Assembly (NCBI GenBank): GCA_910586485.1
Contig: CAJUIA010000017.1
Span: 25,057-89,056, forward strand
DNA: 64,000 nt
Reading direction: 5' to 3'
Origin: an uncultured Acetatifactor sp.
Lineage (GTDB): Bacteria; Bacillota; Clostridia; Lachnospirales; Lachnospiraceae
Below the pieces are notes generated by a model that ran no database searches, was not told the origin of the DNA, and was given only the letters and a program-made list of their open reading frames with translations. The first letter of the stretch is position 1. Every line of letters begins with the position of its first letter. The position numbers were made by a program, and so were the translations under genes. Of this stretch, positions 16,328 through 23,521 are shown in pieces.

Positions 16328-17872
16328 ATGCTTGCACCTGCACAGGCGCTGAAAAAAGGATGGGACAAAATAAAAAAGGAATGGAAGCTGGCTTTTTTCA
16401 GCGCGTTTGTGATCGGGCTGCTGATACATATGCCGATCCTGCTTGCGGATATTCCCAATCATGACGGTCTGGACAGTATGTATTTTGACCAGAATATGAT
16501 TACCTCAGGCCGGTGGTTTCTCACGGTGGCCTGCGGTTTTTCATCTTATTATACCATTCCCTGGGTGATCGGCCTTCTGGGGCTGTTGTACTTAAGTATA
16601 ACAGCGGCTGCGCTGACGGAGCTGCTGGAAGTGAAAAAGGGCTGGGCCATTGTGGCGGTCAGCGGGCTGCTTACGGCCTTTCCGGCCCTGGTCTCTACCT
16701 TTGCCTATGTGTTTACTCTGGACGGGTATATGCTGGCGCTGCTGCTGGCGGTGCTGGCGGTGCTGTTTACCAAAAAGTACCGCTATGGTTTTCTGCCCGG
16801 AGGCTTTTGCCTGGCGCTCAGCCTGGGCACCTATCAGAGCTATTTGGCGGTTGCCATGCTGCTCTCTGTTTTTGCTATTATGATGCTGGCCATGGAGCAG
16901 ACGGGATGGAAGGACAAGGTAAAACGGGGACTGCGTTATCTGTATATGGGGCTGCTGGGGGCGGTGCTTTATTATGTGATCCTGCAGGTGCTGCTGCAGC
17001 TTCAGGGGAAGGAGCTGGATACTTACCAGGGGATTTCGGGGATGTCCTCCGGGATTTCGGGGGGGATCCTGGGCAGGGCAGCCGGAATGTACAGGGATTT
17101 TGCCGGATTTTCCGTAAAGGGCAACGTACTGTTTAACAACGGAATTTCGGGGGCGGCCTGGCTTTTGCTGATCTGTGCGGCGCTGGCGGCCGGGGTTTTT
17201 CTGGCGGTAAAAAGAAAATGGTGGAAGAGTCCCTGGTTTTTTATTATAATGATCATAGCGCTCATAGTGCAGCCTCTGGTGTGCAATGTGATTCTGCTGG
17301 TATCTCCGGGAGTAAACTACCATCTGCTGATGCGTTATCAGTGGGTGCTTTTTCCCGTGGGGATGATTGCCTTTATTGAAAAATACAGCGGTGAGCTGCG
17401 TCAGGGGGCGGTTTTGGAGTGGGCGGCGCTGGCGGCGGCCTTCGTGCTGGTGTTTTTTTACGGAGTCACGGATAATATCGGCTATTCCAACCTGCATAAG
17501 CGGTATGAAAAGACCTATGCTTACTGTGTGCGGCTGCTGGACAGGATAGAGCAGACTCCCGGCTATTATCCGGGGATTCCCATCGCCATGATCGGCGTGG
17601 TGGGGGACGAGCAGTTCCCGGTTACGGATATTACGCTGCCTGTGACCTCCGGGATGATCGGAATCAACGGAGACAGCCTGTTATATACCGGAGAAAATTA
17701 CAGGCTGTTTATGAAGCATTTTCTGGGGGCCACTTTAAATATCCTGCCGCCGGAGGCCATGGCGGAAATGTATGACCACCCGGAATATATTGCCATGGAC
17801 AGCTTTCCGGGGGAAAATTCCATCCGCATCATTGACGGGATTTTGTATATCAAGACGGAAAATTTACATTAA
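16328..17872 (+). CDS. GtrII-family membrane glucosyltransferase (GT-C type)
   Basis: 514 residues from the ATG at 16328 (GGGAAGGA upstream); a GTG at 16319 is a possible alternative. Ten to eleven membrane spans cover residues 20-390, then a soluble tail of about 120. The first outer loop has NHDGLDSMYFDQNMITSGRW, which matches the acidic loop and GRW motif of the Glucos_trans_II (GtrII) family. That family transfers a hexose from undecaprenyl-P to a polysaccharide on the outer face of the membrane. The next gene encodes a GtrB-type enzyme that would make the donor, so the pair forms a classical Gtr module, though without a GtrA flippase gene. The sugar and acceptor are unknown. Confidence 0.72.
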   Translation: MLAPAQALKKGWDKIKKEWKLAFFSAFVIGLLIHMPILLADIPNHDGLDSMYFDQNMITSGRWFLTVACGFSSYYTIPWVIGLLGLLYLSITAAALTELLEVKKGWAIVAVSGLLTAFPALVSTFAYVFTLDGYMLALLLAVLAVLFTKKYRYGFLPGGFCLALSLGTYQSYLAVAMLLSVFAIMMLAMEQTGWKDKVKRGLRYLYMGLLGAVLYYVILQVLLQLQGKELDTYQGISGMSSGISGGILGRAAGMYRDFAGFSVKGNVLFNNGISGAAWLLLICAALAAGVFLAVKRKWWKSPWFFIIMIIALIVQPLVCNVILLVSPGVNYHLLMRYQWVLFPVGMIAFIEKYSGELRQGAVLEWAALAAAFVLVFFYGVTDNIGYSNLHKRYEKTYAYCVRLLDRIEQTPGYYPGIPIAMIGVVGDEQFPVTDITLPVTSGMIGINGDSLLYTGENYRLFMKHFLGATLNILPPEAMAEMYDHPEYIAMDSFPGENSIRIIDGILYIKTENLH

Positions 17873-17893
17873 TTCATTAGAAGGAGAAACCAG

Positions 17894-18847
17894 ATGGCTT
17901 TGTTATCCATCGTTTTGCCGGCCTATAACGAAGAACAGAATATCGCAAATACGGCGGAGGTTCTGGCGGGGCTGCTTGCGGAGAAGGGGATCGAATACGA
18001 GCTGGTGTTTATCAGTGACGGCTCCACGGATGGCACCTACGGGGAAATATTAAAGGCAGCAGAAAAAAATCCCAGAATCAAGGGGGCGGAATTTTCCCGG
18101 AACTTCGGCAAGGAGGCGGGAATTTTTGCCGGGCTGGAGCTGGCCTCAGGGGACGCGGTGGTGGTTATGGACTGTGATCTGCAGCATCCGCCGGAGGTGA
18201 TTTTAAAGATGTGGGAGCTTTGGCAGAACGGCGCGGAGATCGTGGAGGGGATCAAGACCAGCCGGGGCAGGGAAAGCCTGGGTCACAGACTTTCGGCAGG
18301 CCTTTTTTATAAGATTATGAGCAGGCTGATTAAGATAGATATGAGTGCGTCCTCGGATTTTAAGCTGCTGGACCGCAAGGTGGTGGATGTGCTGTTAAGC
18401 CTTCCGGAGCGTAATACCTTTTTCCGGGCTTTGAGCTTCTGGGTGGGCTTTCGCACGGAATCCGTGGAATATGAGGTGCAGGAAAGACAGTTCGGGGAGA
18501 GCAAATGGTCCTTTTGGAGCCTGATGAAGTATGCCGTTTCCAACGCCACCTCTTTCAGCACCTTTCCGCTGCAGGTGGTGACGGTGATGGGCATGGTATC
18601 CATTTTGTTCAGTATTGTGCTGGCGGTACAGACCTTTGTGCGGTTTTTGATGGGGAATTCCGTGGAGGGCTTTACCACGGTGATCCTGCTGATTTTGATT
18701 ATCGGCGGCTTTTTGATGCTGAGCTTAGGAATCATCGGGCATTATATCGCCAGGATTTATGAAGAGGTAAAGGGCAGGCCCAAATATATCATCAGCAGGG
18801 TGACGGGAAATGTACAGGGCAGGGTTACGGGAACCTGGAAATCATGA
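17894..18847 (+). CDS. GtrB-like bactoprenol-phosphate glycosyltransferase (GT2, copy 3)
   Basis: 317 residues with AAGGAG before the ATG. The N-terminus LLSIVLPAYNEEQNI, the ISDGSTDGT motif, FSRNFGKEAG and the metal-binding VMDCDLQHPPE (about 94-104) define the GtrB/YkcC subgroup. Two C-terminal spans (about 230-252 and 262-287) end in GIIGHYIARIYEEVKGRPKY, the standard C-terminus of this subgroup. It transfers one sugar, often glucose, to undecaprenyl phosphate in the cytoplasm; the GtrII-like protein encoded just upstream is the probable user of the product. The next gene begins 69 bp downstream. Confidence 0.85.
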   Translation: MALLSIVLPAYNEEQNIANTAEVLAGLLAEKGIEYELVFISDGSTDGTYGEILKAAEKNPRIKGAEFSRNFGKEAGIFAGLELASGDAVVVMDCDLQHPPEVILKMWELWQNGAEIVEGIKTSRGRESLGHRLSAGLFYKIMSRLIKIDMSASSDFKLLDRKVVDVLLSLPERNTFFRALSFWVGFRTESVEYEVQERQFGESKWSFWSLMKYAVSNATSFSTFPLQVVTVMGMVSILFSIVLAVQTFVRFLMGNSVEGFTTVILLILIIGGFLMLSLGIIGHYIARIYEEVKGRPKYIISRVTGNVQGRVTGTWKS

Positions 18848-18916
18848 AAGAAAAACGTGAAAGAAAATCGTATAAGAAAAAAAGAACAGATAGATTTGAG
18901 ACAGGAGGATACAAGG

Positions 18917-20038
18917 ATGATCAATTTTAATGTGCCGCCTTGTGCGGGAAAGGCTATGGAATATATTCAGGAGTGTGTCAGAAACCAGAAGATCTGCGGG
19001 GACGGCACCTATACCAGAAAGTGTAACCAGTGGATCGAAGAGAGGACGGGAACGACGAAATGTCTTCTGACCACCTCCTGCACCCACGCTACGGAGCTGG
19101 CGGCTCTGCTCATTGATTTAGAGCCGGGTGATGAGGTGATTATGCCCTCCTACACCTTTGTGTCAACGGCCAATGCTTTTGTGCTGCGGGGGGCGGTTCC
19201 TGTGTTCGTGGATATTCGCCCGGATACCATGAACATTGACGAAAAGCTGATCGAGGCGGCGGTGACGGAAAAGACAAGGGCGATCGTACCGGTCCATTAC
19301 GCAGGGGTATCCTGCGAGATGGATACGATTATGGACATTGCGGCCAGACATGGTCTGGCGGTCATTGAGGACGCGGCCCAGGGCATCATGGCCTCCTATA
19401 AGGGGAAGGCGCTGGGGACCTTTGGTGATTTTGGCTGCTTCAGCTTCCATGAGACGAAGAACTACAGCATGGGAGAAGGAGGCGCTTTGCTGATTCGGGA
19501 TGAAAGCAAGGTGGAGGAAGCGGAAATTATTCGGGAAAAGGGTACCAACCGCAGCAAGTATTACAGAGGGCAGATTGATAAGTATACTTGGATCAACCAT
19601 GGCTCTTCCTACCTTCCCAGCGATATGAATGCGGCCTATCTGTACGCCCAGCTGGAAATGGCGGATGAAATCAATGAGGCCCGGCTTGCCCTGTGGGACC
19701 GCTATTATCAAAATCTGCTGCCTCTGGCGGAAGCCGGAAAGATAGAGCTGCCTGTGGTGCCGGAGGGCTGTGTACACAATGCCCATATGTTTTATATCAA
19801 GGCCAGGGACATTGAAGAGCGGACGGCAAGGATTGCAGATTTGAAAAAGCATGAGATTCTTTCCGTATTTCACTATATTCCCCTGCACACGGCTCCTGCT
19901 GGAGAGAAATTCGGGCGGTTTCACGGCGAGGACAAATATACCACCAGGGAGAGCGAGCGCCTGATGCGTCTGCCCATGTATTACGGGCTGGCTCCGGAAC
20001 AGGTTGATATGATTTGTGACGTGATCAAGAGGTTCTAG
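18917..20038 (+). CDS. wecE: dTDP-4-amino-4,6-dideoxy-D-galactose transaminase (WecE/RffA-like)
   Basis: 373 residues from the ATG at 18917, chosen because AGGAGG lies 8 bp upstream; the longer frame starts at 18857. DegT/DnrJ/EryC1/StrS aminotransferase with PLP on Lys181 in FHETKNYSMGEGG, the variant typical of WecE/RffA (pseC-type enzymes have HPVK). Further motifs are SCTHATELAA, PSYTFVSTANAF and EDAAQGI. It would aminate dTDP-4-keto-6-deoxyglucose, the product of RmlB, which is encoded 7 kb downstream with RmlA. No WecD-type acetyltransferase is seen nearby; the GNAT at 4985 could conceivably serve either pathway. A small chance remains that it makes a 3-amino sugar (FdtB-like), but no 3,4-isomerase is present. 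Confidence 0.75.
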   Translation: MINFNVPPCAGKAMEYIQECVRNQKICGDGTYTRKCNQWIEERTGTTKCLLTTSCTHATELAALLIDLEPGDEVIMPSYTFVSTANAFVLRGAVPVFVDIRPDTMNIDEKLIEAAVTEKTRAIVPVHYAGVSCEMDTIMDIAARHGLAVIEDAAQGIMASYKGKALGTFGDFGCFSFHETKNYSMGEGGALLIRDESKVEEAEIIREKGTNRSKYYRGQIDKYTWINHGSSYLPSDMNAAYLYAQLEMADEINEARLALWDRYYQNLLPLAEAGKIELPVVPEGCVHNAHMFYIKARDIEERTARIADLKKHEILSVFHYIPLHTAPAGEKFGRFHGEDKYTTRESERLMRLPMYYGLAPEQVDMICDVIKRF

Positions 20039-20041
20039 AGA

Positions 20042-21121
20042 ATGATTCGAATGGCGGTTCAGTTGTTGATTCTTATATTGCTGCTGGGAGCGGCGCCCCT
20101 TCTTGCAGGCAGCCTTTTGGCCCGGCCGGGGACCAGGGAAGGAAGAAATCCTGTACTTTGCTGGGTGAGCGGGCAGATGCTTCTCTGGGCAGGCTTCCAG
20201 ATCATATGCGTGCCCCTGATCCTGGCCTGGCAGCAGGACAATTTCAGGCAGCTTTGCCTGCTGTTTGGCATATTTACGACGGCAGTGCCGCTTGCTGCGC
20301 TGGCAGTGCTGCTCTGGCGGCGAAGGCGGGGGACTGCTGCCGCCTCCGTGGAGAGAGCTGACCGCGGAAAGGATACGGCGGCAATGGTGCTGTGGCTGGT
20401 GGTCCTGGCGCTGCTTATTTTGCAGCAGGTCCTGGCGGCAGTCCTTGCCTATGAGGAAGGGGATGATGCTTATTACGTGGGGGTGGCGGCCGTCACGGAA
20501 AGGTCCAATACCATGTATCAGACGCTTGCATATACCGGAAGCCCTACCGAATTTGATGCACGCCACGGGCTGGCGCCTTTTCCGGTGTGGATTGCATTTT
20601 TATCCAGGCTCACGGGTATCCATGCGGCAACGATGTCACAGATTGTCCTGCCGGTTGTGCTGATTGCCATGGCGTACTCCTGCTTTTACCTGATCGGAAA
20701 GCGCCTGGTGGGAGACAGACGTCGGGGACTTCCGCTGTTTCTGCTCTTTATAGAGGTGCTGGTGATTTTTGGCGGGCAGTCCCTCTATACCGCGGAGAAT
20801 TTCCTGCTGGTAAGGACGGCCCAGGGAAAAGCCGTTCTGGCAAATATTATCATTCCGTTCCTTTTTTTTCTGCTGTTCCTTTTGGCGGAGAAGCTGCAGA
20901 ACGGTGAAAACCCGGATTTTCGATATTGGCTGACGGTGGGCATGACCATGGCTTCCGGCTGTCTGTGCAGCGTCCAGGGGGCGTTGATGGCCTGCCTGCT
21001 ATTGGGGGCAGGGGGGCTCTGCACTGCCGTATGCTATCGCAGATGGAGAGTGCTTTTTCCGGTGGCGGTATGCTGTATTGTGCCGGCCGGGTTTGTGTTT
21101 TTATATTTGCTGCTTGCTTAA
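20042..21121 (+). CDS. multi-spanning membrane protein, DUF6077-like, possible GT-C enzyme
   Basis: 359 residues; AAGAGG precedes the ATG, which is 3 bp past the wecE stop. About nine hydrophobic segments. An outer loop carries YEEGDDAYYVG followed by a region with FPVWIAFLSRLTG; an acidic pair here resembles GT-C catalytic loops. The pattern recalls DUF6077 proteins of Clostridia glycan clusters, which are often longer (about 600 residues). This ORF ends right after a membrane span (FVFLYLLLA), and another ORF with membrane spans begins 60 bp later. The two could be halves of an ancestral longer gene or a natural pair. Function is unknown; extracytoplasmic glycan decoration is inferred from the neighbours. 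Confidence 0.55.
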   Translation: MIRMAVQLLILILLLGAAPLLAGSLLARPGTREGRNPVLCWVSGQMLLWAGFQIICVPLILAWQQDNFRQLCLLFGIFTTAVPLAALAVLLWRRRRGTAAASVERADRGKDTAAMVLWLVVLALLILQQVLAAVLAYEEGDDAYYVGVAAVTERSNTMYQTLAYTGSPTEFDARHGLAPFPVWIAFLSRLTGIHAATMSQIVLPVVLIAMAYSCFYLIGKRLVGDRRRGLPLFLLFIEVLVIFGGQSLYTAENFLLVRTAQGKAVLANIIIPFLFFLLFLLAEKLQNGENPDFRYWLTVGMTMASGCLCSVQGALMACLLLGAGGLCTAVCYRRWRVLFPVAVCCIVPAGFVFLYLLLA

Positions 21122-21181
21122 ATGTATACTCAGCAAACAATCCTTGCTCAGCGAACAATTTAGGATCGGGGAAGTTCTTTT

Positions 21182-21937
21182 ATGTGGACAGATATAGTAA
21201 CGATTTTTCAAAAATATATGGGAAGCGGATTTGTGATGATCTGGTTTCTGGCGGCATTGATTTATTTGTTTCTGAATGAGAAGCAAAAGCCCAGGCGAAT
21301 CCTTCTGGTTTATCTGCCGGTTATTATGCTGGTCTTGTATTTTAATCCGCTGTTTGCCGCCGTGTTTTGTAAAATGGTGGGCAGTGAGATTTACTTTCGC
21401 ATCTGCTGGCTGATGCCGGTGATCATTGTCATTGCTTATGCGGCGGTCTGTATTCAGGCCAGGCTTGCGGGGATCAAAAGGCTTCTGTTTGCGGGGGCGG
21501 CGGTTGTTTTGATTGGGGTATCGGGAAAGCTGGTGTACAGTAATCCGCTGTACGGCAGAGCGGAAAATATCTACCACGTGCCGCAAAGCGTGGTGGAAAT
21601 CTGCGATGCCATCGTGGTGCCCGGCCGGGAGGTCATGGCAGTATTCCCCTCCGAGCTGTTTTTGTATGTCCGCCAGTATGAGCCAACGGTCTGTATGCCC
21701 TACAACCGGGAGGTTTTCGCGGGATATTATGATCCGCTTTATTACGCCATGGAGGGGCAGACGGCAGACCTGGAGGAGCTTGTACCCTTTGCCAGGGAGC
21801 GCTCCTGCCATTATATTATTCTGCAGGAAGAAAAAGAAATCCTGGGGAATCCCCAGGATTTCGGATGGGAGCTGTTTGGAAAAACGGAAGGTTACGTGAT
21901 CTACCGCGATACAATGGTGCCGCTGATTATACCATAA
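21182..21937 (+). CDS. membrane protein of unknown function, partner or C-terminal half of the preceding protein
   Basis: 251 residues. GGGGAAG lies 8 bp before the ATG, so it can be translated on its own. Four to five membrane spans in the first 130 residues are followed by a soluble domain of about 115 residues with SELFLYVRQYEP, MPYNREVFAGYYDP and an EKEILGNPQDFGWELF tail. Soluble C-terminal domains of the same general layout are seen in the GT-C-like paralogues at 6440 and 9603. Between this ORF and the one before are 60 bp with a near-repeat (CTCAGCAAACAAT / CTCAGCGAACAAT). I do not recognise a family. It is the last gene of the forward cluster and meets a reverse gene head-on. Confidence 0.5.
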   Translation: MWTDIVTIFQKYMGSGFVMIWFLAALIYLFLNEKQKPRRILLVYLPVIMLVLYFNPLFAAVFCKMVGSEIYFRICWLMPVIIVIAYAAVCIQARLAGIKRLLFAGAAVVLIGVSGKLVYSNPLYGRAENIYHVPQSVVEICDAIVVPGREVMAVFPSELFLYVRQYEPTVCMPYNREVFAGYYDPLYYAMEGQTADLEELVPFARERSCHYIILQEEKEILGNPQDFGWELFGKTEGYVIYRDTMVPLIIP

Positions 21938-21957
21938 ATGCTTCGCATTTACGGTAT
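21929..21957. terminator. hairpin between convergent genes
   Basis: Stem TAAATGC at 21935-21941, loop TTC, GCATTTA at 21945-21951, extended after one mismatch by ACC/GGT and AT. It overlaps the stop codon of the preceding gene and may end transcription from both sides; there is no strong T-run. Confidence 0.45.
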
Positions 21958-22016
21958 GGATGGCCATTCGGCCGTTTCCTGCCATGAATATGGTCATTAT
22001 ACCATAACTTCTCCGC

Positions 22017-23234
22017 TCATTCCTCAAAAAAGAGATCGTAATAATTCAGGGCATACAGGAGCCGGTCGATTACCTTTTTACGCCCGTCCACATTCAGATG
22101 TGCATGATCGCTTAAATAGTCGGCAGCGTTGTCCTCGTTGAAGGTGACATAAAAGTTATCCACGAAGGATACCTGCAGAGCGCCGGTAATTTCAGAGGCC
22201 TTGCTGACGTAAGTGGACAGCACGTCCTCGCCGTAGCGCACAATATCGCTGCTGATATAGCTCCCGTTTTCGTCCGTCTGGTCGGAGAAGGCATAGGCAG
22301 GGGACATTACGATGATGCGGGTATTGGGGTGCTGCTGCTTTAGAATCTCCAGGCCCACCTTCAGATTTCCGGCAAAGGACTGGATGTCGGGAATCGTCTC
22401 CGTACTGTATGCAGGCCGTCCTGCAAAATAATCGGCAGCATCATACATGACTACAATCACATCTATCGTATCAAAGTCCAGGGTGGATAAAATATCATGC
22501 ACCTGCGCCGCTTCCGGGGGTGCTTCGGCTCCCAGGGCGGACATGGCTTCGGCAAAATAATCATTTACTTCCAGGTCCGTGGAAAAAAGCGACATCCAGT
22601 AAAACGTAAAGGCATCCCAGGGATTGACGGTCATGTCCGGAGCCGGCTGGGTGGAGGCAAGATAGCTGCCGCTTATGGAGCAGTTGTAGACCGTTGCTCC
22701 GGCAGCATCGGCCAGCATATTGGCAAGGCCGTCAGCAGAATCCCGATCCTCGGCAAAGGGACCGTTGCCAAAAATGGCGATGGAAAGCCCGTCGTCCAGG
22801 TTGGGCGCGACCATATTCCCCTCGCTGTCTGTCAGGGGAAGAATGCTGTCATAGCTTTGCGCCACGTAGTCGTCGGGGCCGGAAGGAGTTTCCTCCGGGT
22901 CAACGATTTGTCCCCAGCTTAAATATTTGTAAAGGATAAAGGAAATCGTCACCACCACTACCACCAAGAGAACAATGTGTATATTTATATTGAGGGGAAA
23001 TTTTTTTCGGGGGCCGGATTCTTCCGGGTCGCCGTCATCATCCGTCTCTTCATCCTCGGAGGCGCTGTCGTCCATATCTGTGTCTTCAAGGCCGCTTTGA
23101 TCCATATCTGCGTCTTCAAGGCCGCTTTGGTCCATATCTGCTTCTTTCAGGCGGCCTTTTGAGTTGTTTTTTTCTGAAAAAGCTTCGTGATCCAGATCAA
23201 TGATTTCCAGATCGGGAATGTCCTGTATCCGCAT
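22017..23234 (-). CDS. membrane-anchored SGNH-like protein lacking the GDS nucleophile motif
   Basis: 405 residues from the ATG at 23234 (GAGG 7 bp upstream); the frame extends to 23360, but without a ribosome binding site. Residues 1-85 are acidic and hydrophilic and contain an imperfect 9-residue tandem repeat (ADMDQSGLE, ADMDQSGLE, TDMDDSASE). One membrane span (about 93-112, INIHIVLLVVVVVTISFILY) follows, so the acidic part is cytoplasmic and the C-terminal about 285 residues are outside. The outer part has an SGNH layout: IAIFGNGPF where GDS is expected, YNCSISGSY, and a DHAHLN block where DxxHP is expected. The serine position is Asn-Gly, so hydrolysis is doubtful. It is possibly a glycan-binding or regulatory relative of the SGNH enzyme at 8064-9456. 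It stands alone on the reverse strand. Confidence 0.6.
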   Translation of the reverse strand: MRIQDIPDLEIIDLDHEAFSEKNNSKGRLKEADMDQSGLEDADMDQSGLEDTDMDDSASEDEETDDDGDPEESGPRKKFPLNINIHIVLLVVVVVTISFILYKYLSWGQIVDPEETPSGPDDYVAQSYDSILPLTDSEGNMVAPNLDDGLSIAIFGNGPFAEDRDSADGLANMLADAAGATVYNCSISGSYLASTQPAPDMTVNPWDAFTFYWMSLFSTDLEVNDYFAEAMSALGAEAPPEAAQVHDILSTLDFDTIDVIVVMYDAADYFAGRPAYSTETIPDIQSFAGNLKVGLEILKQQHPNTRIIVMSPAYAFSDQTDENGSYISSDIVRYGEDVLSTYVSKASEITGALQVSFVDNFYVTFNEDNAADYLSDHAHLNVDGRKKVIDRLLYALNYYDLFFEE

Positions 23235-23396
23235 GTTTACCTCGTTTCTGGCCGGCTCGCGGGACGGCATCCCACGGCTGAACCGATACCTCATTTTACT
23301 ATTATGCGGCGGGAAAGTCCACCTTATTAGCCGTATTTTGAAAGAATTAAGAAATTGCAAAATGATTTAAGAAATTATAAAGAATTCCGCGAATGC

Positions 23397-23425
23397 TTGA
23401 TGCAGATCAGAGGTGATGCTATAAT
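23397..23425 (+). promoter_or_regulatory. promoter of the large GH25 gene
   Basis: TTGATG (23397-23402), 17-bp spacer, TATAAT (23420-23425) with an extended TGC. Transcription would start about 90 bp before the ATG at 23522. Confidence 0.75.
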
Positions 23426-23521
23426 GTTACAGAATTATTAAGCTATGAGTATGATGGCATAAATTTGCTCCGGAGCGACAAGGAACAAATGCCGGTTTTG
23501 ATGTGGGAAAGGAATATATTC

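Noticed and set aside
19163..20566. 467-codon open frame on the minus strand over the wecE-like gene
   Set aside because: It mirrors a strongly supported forward gene, has no ribosome binding site and reads as low-complexity His/Gln/Arg-rich protein, typical of the antisense of GC-rich codons.
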